DNA from: JAKORR01 sp964608495
GTDB lineage: Bacteria; Armatimonadota; Zipacnadia; Zipacnadales; FEN-943
Direction of reading: 5' to 3'
NCBI GenBank assembly: GCA_964608495.1
Contig: CAZSOQ010000057.1
Location: 1-24,950 of the forward strand
DNA length: 24,950 bases
The translations under genes and the position numbers were made by a program. Below are positions 7,452 through 16,464 of this stretch, in pieces. How positions within the stretch are numbered: the stretch's first letter is position 1; every line of letters starts with the position of its first letter. The notes beneath the pieces were generated by a model that did no database searches, was not told where the DNA came from, and saw nothing but the letters and a program-made list of their open reading frames with translations.

Positions 7452-10400
7452 ATGCGCGAGCTGGCAGGCTTCCGGTTCCCCATGCTACTTGGGCTGACGA
7501 TCCTCCTCGGCGGAGGGGTCGTTGGGGCGCAGGACGGCGAGAACCTGCTCGCCAATCCCCGTCTGGAAGAGGGAATCCTCGAGCCGGCGGCATGGGGCTT
7601 CAACACCGTTGCCGGGAATCGCGTGACGTGGCAGATGTCGGCGCAGGGCGATGCTCACGCGGTGCTGCTGGCGGGAAGTGGGCAGGACTGGGCGGGGCTT
7701 ACCTCGCGCCGAGTGTCGGCGAGGGCCGGGGAAGGGCTGACCGTGGCCGCGCTGGTGCGAGTGATGCCCGGGCAAGCCGCCGAGGACCGGGACCGCGTCT
7801 ACGTGCGCTTCTTCCGGCCGGCGGGGTTCGTGCGTCAGGAAGGCCCGTCCCTGGCGGGCGTGAGCGAGGAGTGGAAGATCGTCACAGGCGTGGTGACGGT
7901 GGCCGACGAGGCCGACGCGGCGGATGTGTCGGTGCAGATCTGGTCGCAGGCGAGGGTGCAGGTGGCGGCGGCGTGTCTGGTCAGAGGCGAGCGCGAGCAG
8001 GATGCGGCGCGGCTGCTCGGGCCGGCGCCGGCCGGCGGCGAGGGCTGGAAAGACATCGAGGAGGCCCAGAACGTGCCCGCTGATGCTGACAACGACGGGC
8101 TTGCCGATGCGCTGGAGGCCTTCCTGGGTACCCAGCCGGGCGACAAGGCGATGAGCGCGCGGCGGACCAGGCGGAAGACGACGAGCTTCCAGACGCCGAC
8201 GGGATACCGGGATGACAATGACCTGAAGGTGGACGTGGTCATCATCGCCGGCAACGAGGAGCAGAAGATCCGCAGTTGGGCGGCGCTGGGGTACGAGCCG
8301 CACGTGATGGTGGGCTTTCGGGCGGGCGAGGCGTACCTGGACGGGCGCGAGGACGGCGGGGAACACCGGGACGAGGTGCAGACCGACGCGCGCGGGACGC
8401 TGCTGACCTGTGGCCCCGGCAGCTACTACATGGTGCCCACGGAGAATCGGCGGCGGATCTTCCGGGAGTACTTCGCGGACGCGGTGCGGCGCGGGGCCAG
8501 GGCCGCATGCCCCGAAGAGCCCGAGTTCTTCTCGCGGGCGGGCCACAGCGGGGCCTTCAAGCGCGAGTGGGAGGCCTTCTACCGCGAGCCGTGGCAGGAT
8601 CAGGCCGGCTCGGTGGAGGCGCGGTTCAAGGCGGACCGGCTGAAGGTGGAGCTGGAGCGGAAGCTTCTGCAGGCCTGCTACGAGGGAGCGCGCAGCGCCG
8701 ACCCGAAGGTCAAGCGTTTCCTGCTGACGCACAGCCCGCTGAACTATACGGCGTGGGGTGTCGTGTTCGGGCACCAGGACATGCTGGCGACGGGCGAGGT
8801 GGACGCCGTGGTCGCGCAGGTATGGACCGGGACGGCGCGGTCGGGTGTGGTGTACGAGGGCCGGGGCCGGGAGCGCACCTTCGAGAACGCCTACCTGGAG
8901 TATGCGTCGTGCGCGGGCCTGGTGAGGGACACGGGGATCGAGCTGTGGTTCCTGATGGACCCGCTGGAGGACAACCCGGACCGGAGCATGGAGGACTACC
9001 ACACGAACTACGAGCGGACGCTGGCGGCGTCGCTGATGTTCCCCGAAGTAGTGAACTTCGAGACGATGCCGTGGCCAACGAGAATCTTCGGGCGCGTGCC
9101 CGACGACTTCGCGACCGAGATCTGCAGCGTGATCAGCGTGCTGTCAGACATGCAGAACCAGGGGGAGGCGCGATGGGACGCGGGGCCGGCGCGGATCGGG
9201 ACCTTCCTGGCGGACTCGGCGATGTGGCAGCGAGGAGCGCCCCATGCGAGCGACATGAACTGCTTCTACGGGCTGACGCTGCCCCTGCTCATGAGGGGCG
9301 TGCCCGTCGAGGTGCCTCACCTGGATCGGGCCGCGGAGCCGGGATACCTGGACCGGTACAGGGTACTGCTCGTGTCCTACGACATGCTGAAGCCGATGAA
9401 GCCGCAGATCAACGAGGCCCTGGCGGAGTGGACCCGCAAGGGCGGGTGTCTGATCGTCCTGGGCGGCGAGGATCCCTACAACGCCGTGCCGCTGTGGTGG
9501 CGCGAGAAAGGCTTCGAGAGCCCGCAGGATCACCTGTTGTCGCTGTGCGGGCTGGACGTCTCGCAGCGGCAGGTGTCGCAGGGGCTGGCGACGGTCGGCG
9601 AATGGCAGGTTGTCGCCAAGACCGACTACGCGGGGCGGAACCTGGAGAACCAGACGACCGAGGAGATTGACCTGAGCCCCTTCCTCGAGACGGGGACGGC
9701 GCTGGTGAAGTGCGAGGACAGCATAAAGGAGGATGGCTGGGGCGCGTACATCACGCGGCTACAGGCCGAGGGCGTGCGCGACGGCAAGCGCGTGAGGATA
9801 GACGCGCGGCCCAACACCAGGGAAGAAGGCGCGCTCGTCGCCTTCGATAGGGACACGGGGATCAGCGGCGACACCGGCCGGTTCTGTGACGGCGACCGGT
9901 ACGTGGTCTACGGCTTCCGCTTCGACCCCGGCAGCAGGGCGACGTTGAGGATCGAGATCGGCAACCAGTACACGGTCAGCGCAACAGCCGCGCGTGGCGG
10001 GCTCGTCCGAAGCTTCACGTCCGGGGCTGAAGCGCCCGTGCTGGGCGCGCGGACCGTAGAGGTCCCCCCCACGGATTCGGTGGTGAGGTACGAGGGGTCG
10101 GGCGCGAAGGCGCTGTATGCGGACGCGGCCGGCGAGCTCCTGTCCGAGAGGCAATGCGGCCGGGGCACGGTGCTGTTCTTCGGGGCGTCGCCGGCCTGGT
10201 TCGCGCGATCGGCCGAAGGGGCGCGGGCGCTGCGCGGGCTGGTACGGTATGCGATGGCGGACAAGGCGGGCGAGGGCTTCCACGAGCAGGGGTACATCAA
10301 GCTGGAGCGGGGACGGTACACCATCGCCAAGACCTTCGATGAGCCGCTGGAGATGCGGGGGCGGTACGTGGACGTGCTGGACGCGAATCTGCCGATCGTG

Positions 10401-10730
10401 ACGCAGAGGCTGCTCGGGCCGGACGAGCTGGCGGTGCTGTACGACGCGGCGCCGGATATGAGCGGCGGACCGAGGGTGCTCTTTGCGTCCTCCTGCGTGG
10501 AGTGGAAGGCGGAAGAGGAAGCGCGCACGCGCATGATCCTGTCGGGCGCGAAGGGGACCTATGGGAGCTGCAGGCTATATGCCGCGGGGCGGAGGATCGA
10601 GGCACTGCGGGCAGTCGCGGCCGAGGCGCGCGAGGTCAAGGTGGAGGCGAGAGCGGAGGTAGATACCGTGCTGCTGCGGTACCCGAACGAGACCTTCGGC
10701 CTGGCGGTGGACATCACATGGGCGAAGTGA
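7452..10730 (+). CDS. Large secreted multidomain protein, putative glycosidase of unassigned family
   Basis: I do not recognise a named family. The 1092-aa protein starts at ATG 7452 (GGAGG 7 nt upstream) with a signal peptide ending near GVVGAQDG. Residues about 30-190 look like a CBM-type beta-sandwich (ENLLANPRLEEG). DADNDGLADALEAFLGTQ (about 208-225) is a calcium-binding, thrombospondin-3/dockerin-like loop. A region resembling a TIM barrel follows, with CPEEPEF (Glu355, Glu356, Glu358) and VVNFETMPWP (Glu537) as possible acid/base and nucleophile. About 580-700 resembles a GATase-like trimerisation domain of GH42-type enzymes (YRVLLVSYDMLKPM, GGCLIVLGGEDPY). The C-terminus is beta-rich. 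An open frame reaching back to 7254 is only read-through of the isomerase gene. Being 77 nt after the isomerase suggests it could release the sugar the cluster consumes; this is inference. Confidence 0.8.
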   Translation: MRELAGFRFPMLLGLTILLGGGVVGAQDGENLLANPRLEEGILEPAAWGFNTVAGNRVTWQMSAQGDAHAVLLAGSGQDWAGLTSRRVSARAGEGLTVAALVRVMPGQAAEDRDRVYVRFFRPAGFVRQEGPSLAGVSEEWKIVTGVVTVADEADAADVSVQIWSQARVQVAAACLVRGEREQDAARLLGPAPAGGEGWKDIEEAQNVPADADNDGLADALEAFLGTQPGDKAMSARRTRRKTTSFQTPTGYRDDNDLKVDVVIIAGNEEQKIRSWAALGYEPHVMVGFRAGEAYLDGREDGGEHRDEVQTDARGTLLTCGPGSYYMVPTENRRRIFREYFADAVRRGARAACPEEPEFFSRAGHSGAFKREWEAFYREPWQDQAGSVEARFKADRLKVELERKLLQACYEGARSADPKVKRFLLTHSPLNYTAWGVVFGHQDMLATGEVDAVVAQVWTGTARSGVVYEGRGRERTFENAYLEYASCAGLVRDTGIELWFLMDPLEDNPDRSMEDYHTNYERTLAASLMFPEVVNFETMPWPTRIFGRVPDDFATEICSVISVLSDMQNQGEARWDAGPARIGTFLADSAMWQRGAPHASDMNCFYGLTLPLLMRGVPVEVPHLDRAAEPGYLDRYRVLLVSYDMLKPMKPQINEALAEWTRKGGCLIVLGGEDPYNAVPLWWREKGFESPQDHLLSLCGLDVSQRQVSQGLATVGEWQVVAKTDYAGRNLENQTTEEIDLSPFLETGTALVKCEDSIKEDGWGAYITRLQAEGVRDGKRVRIDARPNTREEGALVAFDRDTGISGDTGRFCDGDRYVVYGFRFDPGSRATLRIEIGNQYTVSATAARGGLVRSFTSGAEAPVLGARTVEVPPTDSVVRYEGSGAKALYADAAGELLSERQCGRGTVLFFGASPAWFARSAEGARALRGLVRYAMADKAGEGFHEQGYIKLERGRYTIAKTFDEPLEMRGRYVDVLDANLPIVTQRLLGPDELAVLYDAAPDMSGGPRVLFASSCVEWKAEEEARTRMILSGAKGTYGSCRLYAAGRRIEALRAVAAEAREVKVEARAEVDTVLLRYPNETFGLAVDITWAK

Positions 10731-10815
10731 CCGGCCGCGCCCGTCTGCGCAAGTGGGGCGAGGCAGTGGACGAGTAGCGGCGGCGTCTCTGCTATGCCGC
10801 GAGGAGGTCTTTGTC

Positions 10816-11238
10816 TTGGCGCTGACGTGGTCGGAGGCGGTGGCCTTCGGCGCGGGCGCGCTCGCCCTCTTCCTGGTTGAGCGGGTAGCCAGGGCCATCG
10901 GGCAGCGGCGAAACGCCCGGCAGGCGGTCTGCGCCCACCTGAAGGTGGAGACGTGGGAGCTGCTCCCACTCATCACCGTGAGTCTTGACGGCGTGCAGTT
11001 GTTCGCGGGTGCGAGCAGTGTCTTGGTGGATGCGGTGAAGGACAGCGACCCCGCGTATTCCTTCATCTGCCTCGGCGAGATGACGCCCTCGCAGACCCTC
11101 GAAGTCACGCTCGCCGACGTGACGGTCCCGGTCTCCGTACCGCCTGGCCCGGGGCACACCCTCATTGTTGACGTGGCAGCGGACCACACGGTCAGCGGCT
11201 ACTTCCTGGAGAACATGCTGCGCGAACAGGCCGAGTGA
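10816..11238 (+). CDS. Small membrane-anchored hypothetical protein
   Basis: This 140-aa protein has no recognised family. I chose TTG 10816 because AGGAGGT at 10801-10809 lies at good SD distance; the frame opens earlier at 10753 but without an SD. One N-terminal membrane segment (about residues 6-22, EAVAFGAGALALFLVE) is followed by basic residues (RVARAIGQRR), implying that the rest is cytoplasmic. The remaining about 110 residues alternate hydrophobic and polar positions and are probably beta-rich (VSLDGVQLFAGASSVLVDAV, VTVPVSVPPGPGHTLIVDV). It lies 85 nt downstream of the large secreted protein on the same strand and ends a run of plus-strand genes. Its function is unknown. Confidence 0.6.
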   Translation: MALTWSEAVAFGAGALALFLVERVARAIGQRRNARQAVCAHLKVETWELLPLITVSLDGVQLFAGASSVLVDAVKDSDPAYSFICLGEMTPSQTLEVTLADVTVPVSVPPGPGHTLIVDVAADHTVSGYFLENMLREQAE

Positions 11239-11251
11239 GGGGCTTGGCCCG

Positions 11252-11360
11252 AGGCTGCGCAGAAAGTGCCGGAAAAGCAGTACTGCGCAGCGTAGTAGCG
11301 CAACCCTTGGGCTGTAAGCCTGTACGGCGCAGGTCGGCCCGCGGGCTTTCTGCGCAGCCT
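11252..11360. repeat. 15-bp perfect inverted repeat in convergent intergenic region
   Basis: AGGCTGCGCAGAAAG at 11252-11266 is the exact reverse complement of 11346-11360, with 79 nt between. A related ACTGCGCAG lies inside the loop near 11281. The element fills much of the gap between two convergent genes (stops at 11238 and 11514). It could be a long-loop structured RNA, a two-way termination region or the remains of a small mobile element. I see no transposase and no clear target-site duplication. The rest of 11361-11513 holds no gene that I can support. Confidence 0.6.
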
Positions 11361-11513
11361 GGCTCTCCGTACCAGGCGCATCATCCGGTGCGTCTGACGG
11401 GTAAGACTGATTGGGCCGGCGTCGTTACCAGAGCCAGGAGGCTGGCGCCGCTCGCCTGCACCGGTCGCCGCGCGGTCGGTACTCACCCGCCACCGTACAG
11501 CCCAGGCCGGCGC

Positions 11514-14500
11514 TCACTCCGCAGCGACGCGGAAGTCGTACGCCCCGGCGGCCGCTGAGAAGACAGCGCAGCCGTCCTCGACGCCCCGCAGCCGCAGGCC
11601 CGTGACCCTGTCAGCCCTCTCACCGTCACGCGCGACCGTCTTACCGCTCTCCGTGATCGTGTAGCGGTCCAGGCCCAGCAGCGGGAGATGAATCACCGCG
11701 GAGGTGTTCGGCGGGACCGTGACGCGCAGGCGCAGGCCGTCCCCCTCGTGCCGCCATTCGCTGGTGATGAGTCCGTAGAGGGACGGGTAGTCGGCGCGCG
11801 CCCACTGCAGGTCGCCGACCGGCCGCGGGCGCACGATGATGCGCTTGAACCCGGGCGCCGAGGGGTCGGGGTTGATGCCGGCGAGGGCCTCGAAGAGCCA
11901 GCGGCCCATAGCGCCCAAGGCGAAGTGATTGCGGGAGTTCATGCCCGGGCCCGCCTTGTCGCTGTTCCACAGCTCCCAGATGGTAGTGGCGCCCTGCTCG
12001 ACCATGTAGCCCCAGGAGGGATAGGTGCGCTGCGTGGCGACCCGGTAGGCGAGGTCGTGCTGGCCCACGCCGGTGAGGAGCGGCAGAAGGTAGGCGGTGC
12101 CCAGGAAGCCCGTGGTGAGGTGATCGTCGGCGGCGTGCAGGTCGCGGACGATGTTGTCCAGGACGGCCTCGCGACGGTCGGGCGGCGTGATGCCGAAGTA
12201 GAGGGGGATGAGACTGGCGGTCTGAGTGCCGCCGGGGTAGTCGTTGGTGTCGCGGTCGAGGTAGGCCGCGTTGAAGGCGTCGGCGATGCGCGCGGCGAGC
12301 AGCCGGTACTCGGCGGCGTCCTCATCGCGGCCCAGCGCCGCGGCCATGTCGGCCAGAAGGCTCGTGGAGTAGTAGAAGTAGGCGGCGCCGATGGGCTTCT
12401 TCGGTGATCCCTGGACGGCGATCCAGTCGCCATACCCCTCGCGCTCGTAGAGGTACCCCGGCGCGCGAGCGCGCATGTACTCGACCCAGGCCTTCATACC
12501 CTCGTAGTTCTGGGCCACGATGCGGTCGTCGGCGTAGAAGAGGTGGAGGGTCCAGGGGACGATGACCACGGCGTCGGCCCAGGCCGGCGCGCCGGCCGCG
12601 CCGATGGGGCCGGGCGCGACGTCGGGTATCTCACCCTTCGGGCCCTGCGAGTCGGTGAGGTCGTGGGTCCACTTGGCGAAGAACCGCGCCATGTCCATGT
12701 TCCAGCAGGCGGTCGCCGCAAAGGCCTGGGCGTCGCCGGTCCAGCCGAGCCGCTCGTCGCGCTGCGGGCAGTCCGTGGGAACGCTGTGCATATTCGAGCG
12801 CTGGCCCCAGGTGATGTTGCGCCAGACGCGGTTGAGCAGGTCGTTGGAGCACTCGAAGGTGCCGGCGGACGGGGCGGCCGAGTGGAGCACGCGGGCCAGC
12901 AAGGCGCCGCGGGGCGGGTCGCCGGGGTAGCCGCTTAGCTCGGCGTAGCGGAAGCCACGATAGGTGAAGCGCGGCTCCCAGACCTCTTCCCCATCGCCCC
13001 GGAGGATGTAGACGTCGGTCGCGCGGGCCGAGCGGTAGTTGTCGGTGTAGATGCCGCCGTCCGGCTTGAGCACCTCGGCGAAGCGGATCTGCACCCGCGT
13101 GCCGGCTGGGCCGCGCACCTTCAGGCGGGCGCGACCGGCCATGTTCTGGCCGAAGTCGAAGACCCACACGCCGGGCCCCGAGCGGATCAGCCCCACGGCG
13201 GGAAGGTCCTGGGTGATCTGGATCGTCGGCCCCTGCTGGGCGACGAGCGGGCCCGGCGCCGTGTCCAGGAGCACCGTGGGTCGCCACTCGCTGTCGTCGA
13301 AGCCCGGCCGGTCCCAGCCCGGCAGCTCCAGGCGCGCGTCGTAGGTCTCGCCGTCGTAGAAGTCGTCCTCCAGGATCGGCGACGGGAACGACTTCCACGT
13401 GTCGCCGGTGGCGATGACTTCGGTCCCGCCGTCCGCGTACTCCACCTCGATCTGGCACAGGAAGCGCAGGTTGGGCTCCCAGGTGGCCGGTCGCGCGGCG
13501 TCGCCGACGCGGCCCGTCCACCAGCCGTTGCCCAGGAGCGCGCCGACGGCGTTGGGCCCCTCGCGCAGGAGGGACGTGACGTCGTAGGCCTGGTACTGCA
13601 CCCGCTTGTCGTAGCGGGTCCAGCCCGGCGTGAGGACGTCATCGCCGACGCGGGCGCCGTTGATGTGCAGCTCGTAGAGGCCCAGGCCGGTCACGTAGGC
13701 GCGGGCGCGTGCCACCGGGCCGCGAAGACTGAACTCCCTGCGCAGGCAGGGCGCGCGCTCGGACTTCGCGCCCACGGGGCCCCAGGGCCCGTCGCCGTAC
13801 TTGCCCACGACGGCCGCGGCGGGCCAGGCCGAGTCGTCGAAGGCCGGGTCGGCCCAGCCGCCGGGAGCCTCGGCGGCGGCCCGCCAGTCGGGGCCGGACA
13901 GGACGAAGTCGGCGCTGCCGTCGGCGTACTCAAGCCGCAGCCCGGCGAGCAGTCCGCAGGGGCCCTCGTCGTTGCGGGCACGCACGGCCAGCACCTGCCT
14001 GCCCGGGCCCAGCGCGGAGGTAAGCTCGATGGTCGCCAGCGATTCCCACTCGTCGTGCCGCCCGACCTCCAGGCCGTTGACGTACACCTCCGCGTGGTTG
14101 TCGGCCGCAATGCTCAGGACCGCCTTCGCCAGCGACGGCGTCGCCCTCACCGAGAAGGCCACGCGGAGGAGGACGATGGTATTGCTGCCGCGGGCCGTAG
14201 GGTGCCACACCCAGTCGCCCAGGCGAAGCCCGTCCCCCGCGCCGGCCGGACGGATCCACCGGGCCTGCCAGTCGTCCGGCGACAGCAGGCCCATCTCGAA
14301 GTAGCCGGGATCGGGGTAGGGCGAGGCGACGTCGTCGCCGTCCCAGGTGCGGACCTTCCAGTAGTAGCGCCGGCGCGAGGACAGCGGCGGACCCGCGTAG
14401 GGGACGTGGATAGACCGGTCCGAAGCGACCTTGCCCGTGTCCCAGACCGGGCCCCGATCGCGGCGAAGGTCGGCGGGCTCCGTGGCGACGAGAATCTGGT

Positions 14501-14714
14501 AGGCCGTCTGGACCGCGCCGCGGCGGGGGTCGCACACGTGCCAGAAGAAGCGCGGGCTCGGGGCGTCCAGGCCCACCGGATCGGTCTGGTACTCGCAGCG
14601 CAGGTCCGTGGGCGCCAGGGGAGCAGGCTTGCCCGCGAGGGCCGACGTGGCCGACAGGGCCGCGACGGCCAAGGCGACCGCCCAGCCGACACTGGTGAGC
14701 AGGGATGGCGTCAT
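11514..14714 (-). CDS. Secreted alpha-L-rhamnosidase (GH78)
   Basis: This 1066-aa inverting glycosidase releases terminal alpha-L-rhamnose from plant or algal glycans. It starts at ATG 14714 with AGGAG about 10 nt upstream; the frame extends to 14843 but without an SD. A signal peptide (ending SATSALAG, about residue 28) is followed by a fibronectin-like N-domain (LRCEYQTDPVGLDAPSPRF), the lectin-like N-terminal rhamnosidase domain and the concanavalin-like domain. The alpha/alpha barrel then carries the GH78 active-site stretch DCPQRDERLGWTGDA (Asp653, Glu654, Asp661) and GATTIWELWNS (Glu914). The C-terminal beta domain includes GFKRIIVRPRP. All key acidic residues appear present and the length is normal. 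It is the last gene of the probable nucleoside hydrolase, GH-A, rhamnosidase operon, 97 nt after the GH-A stop. Confidence 0.95.
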   Translation of the reverse strand: MTPSLLTSVGWAVALAVAALSATSALAGKPAPLAPTDLRCEYQTDPVGLDAPSPRFFWHVCDPRRGAVQTAYQILVATEPADLRRDRGPVWDTGKVASDRSIHVPYAGPPLSSRRRYYWKVRTWDGDDVASPYPDPGYFEMGLLSPDDWQARWIRPAGAGDGLRLGDWVWHPTARGSNTIVLLRVAFSVRATPSLAKAVLSIAADNHAEVYVNGLEVGRHDEWESLATIELTSALGPGRQVLAVRARNDEGPCGLLAGLRLEYADGSADFVLSGPDWRAAAEAPGGWADPAFDDSAWPAAAVVGKYGDGPWGPVGAKSERAPCLRREFSLRGPVARARAYVTGLGLYELHINGARVGDDVLTPGWTRYDKRVQYQAYDVTSLLREGPNAVGALLGNGWWTGRVGDAARPATWEPNLRFLCQIEVEYADGGTEVIATGDTWKSFPSPILEDDFYDGETYDARLELPGWDRPGFDDSEWRPTVLLDTAPGPLVAQQGPTIQITQDLPAVGLIRSGPGVWVFDFGQNMAGRARLKVRGPAGTRVQIRFAEVLKPDGGIYTDNYRSARATDVYILRGDGEEVWEPRFTYRGFRYAELSGYPGDPPRGALLARVLHSAAPSAGTFECSNDLLNRVWRNITWGQRSNMHSVPTDCPQRDERLGWTGDAQAFAATACWNMDMARFFAKWTHDLTDSQGPKGEIPDVAPGPIGAAGAPAWADAVVIVPWTLHLFYADDRIVAQNYEGMKAWVEYMRARAPGYLYEREGYGDWIAVQGSPKKPIGAAYFYYSTSLLADMAAALGRDEDAAEYRLLAARIADAFNAAYLDRDTNDYPGGTQTASLIPLYFGITPPDRREAVLDNIVRDLHAADDHLTTGFLGTAYLLPLLTGVGQHDLAYRVATQRTYPSWGYMVEQGATTIWELWNSDKAGPGMNSRNHFALGAMGRWLFEALAGINPDPSAPGFKRIIVRPRPVGDLQWARADYPSLYGLITSEWRHEGDGLRLRVTVPPNTSAVIHLPLLGLDRYTITESGKTVARDGERADRVTGLRLRGVEDGCAVFSAAAGAYDFRVAAE

Positions 14715-14744
14715 GGAGGTACCGCTCCTGTTGGTGGTGCGGAG

Positions 14745-14760
14745 ACCCTTCGCGAAGGGT
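14745..14760. promoter_or_regulatory. 16-bp perfect palindrome upstream of the rhamnosidase gene
   Basis: ACCCTTCGCGAAGGGT is perfectly symmetrical and lies 30 bp upstream of the rhamnosidase start, within the 97-bp gap after the GH-A gene. It could be an operator for an internal promoter or an intercistronic hairpin. No matching second copy was noticed in the window. Confidence 0.4.
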
Positions 14761-14811
14761 GGCTGGTGGTCCTTCCTCTCGTGGCGGGCGTGGGGCGCCG
14801 GCGGCCCTTCG

Positions 14812-16416
14812 TCATCGCGGCGGCTGAGGGCCGGCACGGCCACGGGCCTCGATCAGCGTGACGGACAGGGGCGGGAGGGTGAGCTGAGCCGCGCCCGCGC
14901 CCTCCCGGACGGGCACCGGCGCGATGCGGTACGTGCCCGGCAGGCAGGCAGCCACGCCATCGGCAGTGAGGGCCTGCGCGGTTGCCCGATCGAAGGGCGC
15001 CTCCAGGGGCACGGGCGCCGACCCACGGTTCACGACGACCAGGCGGTCGCGCGACGCAACGGCCCGCAGCTCGGGCGAGGGCGGAAGGTTCGTGGCGACA
15101 AGCTCCTCGCCCGCCAGGCGAGCGAGGAGGCGGTTCGCGAGGCTCGTGGGCGAAAGCACGTATTGGTCATCGAAGGCCGGCGAGAGCGCGGCCGCCTCGG
15201 CCGCCGGGTCCAGCCACACGAAGTGACGGGTCGCTTCATCGAAGCCCACGTCGTAGCGCAACATGCCGAAATAGGGGGACTCGAGGTCGTGGAAGACGGC
15301 CATGTTCACCTGCGGATGCTCGAGCAAGGCCATCCAATTCCAGGCGTAGGCCAGGGCGTGGGCGTGGGTCGCGATGACCGCGTGGGGGTCCCAGAACTGG
15401 TGGTGCATCACCATGGTCTCGGTGACGGCGATGGGCCCGGGCGCCAGGCCCAGGCTGACGCGGCCGGCCACGTGAGGCGTCAGCCAGCGCTCGAACTTCA
15501 CATCGCCCAGGAGGAAGTCGGCCGGCTCGCCACGCCGGTCGGGGCTTGCGGGGCCGGGCCAATTGCCGAAGGGGTAGTGGACCTGGAAGCACGGGAGCTC
15601 CTCGAGCACCCCGGCGTCGCGCAGGAGCGGGACGAGCGCCGGGAGCCAGTCCTTGCCCATGGCCACCGGGACGATGGGCGTGGCCGCGTCGAGCTTGCGG
15701 ATCTCGCGCACGTAGGCCGCCACCACGGCGGCGTAGTCCTGGGGCGAGCAGTGCGCGAACTCCTCGTTCCCCATCTCCCACGCGGCGACGGGCGCTCCCA
15801 GCTCGCGCAAGCGGCTCACGATCCCGAGCCCGTAGGCCACGCCCTCCTCGACGCGGCTATGGTCGAAGAGAGAGGGTGAACGATCGCTCAGCGTGCTGCG
15901 GACGATGGCCCGGGGCGTGTCGCCGTCGAGGTAGAAGAGGCAGGGGAGCTCGTAGATGAGCTGCACGCCCGCGGAGCGACAGAAGCTCGCGAGCTGGTCG
16001 AGGGTGACGAAGTGCGTGCTGGGCGGCGCGTCGTCGCGGAACTCCCAGTGGCCCGTGGCGTGCGCGAGCTGGAGCGTAAGCTCGCGGCTGTCGGGCAAGT
16101 AGTAGTAGGCCGGATTGCCGCCGGGGAAGCGCAGGGCCAGGAGGCCCGAGTCGGCCAGGGCCCGGGCGAGATCGTCGCGCTGCGTCGTGACGCCGCGCCC
16201 CAGGCCGGGGCGGAAGAACTCGGCGTTGGCCGCGAAGTGGAGCGGCGAGAGCGTCTTGCCGAGGGAGGGCCCGAGCCGAAGGGACACCGCGTCGCCTGCC
16301 GTGGCCGCGCCGGCTGCCGTCTCCTCGCCCAGGCCGGATGAGGCGGCGAGGAGAAGGCCGGCAAGCGCTGCCGCGAGTGCCGGGGCGCGGCGTAACGGGT
16401 GCCCAAAGTGCCTCAT
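14812..16416 (-). CDS. Secreted clan GH-A glycosidase, alpha-L-arabinofuranosidase-like (GH51-type)
   Basis: This 534-aa retaining glycosidase has a signal peptide (about residues 1-30, ALAAALAGLLLAASSGLGEE). The TIM barrel starts with ALRFPGGNPAYYY, typical of GH51-like enzymes. WEMGNEEFAH gives the acid/base (Glu218, with the preceding Asn) and PIAVTETMV the likely nucleophile (Glu333). The final part (LVVVNRGSAPVPLEA to LPPLSVTLIEA) is the beta-sandwich of arabinofuranosidases. The start at ATG 16416 is preceded by AGGGGTGA. It begins 48 nt after the nucleoside hydrolase stop, so the two are probably co-transcribed. GH51 is the closest fit, but GH39- or GH79-like specificity cannot be excluded from the sequence alone. 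Confidence 0.82.
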   Translation of the reverse strand: MRHFGHPLRRAPALAAALAGLLLAASSGLGEETAAGAATAGDAVSLRLGPSLGKTLSPLHFAANAEFFRPGLGRGVTTQRDDLARALADSGLLALRFPGGNPAYYYLPDSRELTLQLAHATGHWEFRDDAPPSTHFVTLDQLASFCRSAGVQLIYELPCLFYLDGDTPRAIVRSTLSDRSPSLFDHSRVEEGVAYGLGIVSRLRELGAPVAAWEMGNEEFAHCSPQDYAAVVAAYVREIRKLDAATPIVPVAMGKDWLPALVPLLRDAGVLEELPCFQVHYPFGNWPGPASPDRRGEPADFLLGDVKFERWLTPHVAGRVSLGLAPGPIAVTETMVMHHQFWDPHAVIATHAHALAYAWNWMALLEHPQVNMAVFHDLESPYFGMLRYDVGFDEATRHFVWLDPAAEAAALSPAFDDQYVLSPTSLANRLLARLAGEELVATNLPPSPELRAVASRDRLVVVNRGSAPVPLEAPFDRATAQALTADGVAACLPGTYRIAPVPVREGAGAAQLTLPPLSVTLIEARGRAGPQPPR

Positions 16417-16464
16417 GGCTTCACCCCTGGGTCGCGGGCCGCGCGGCGGGTGCGCCGCGGTGGC

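Noticed and set aside
7485..9002. Minus-strand open frame of 505 codons
   Set aside because: It is antisense to the large secreted protein and is rich in Arg, His, Pro and Leu without a recognisable domain or SD.
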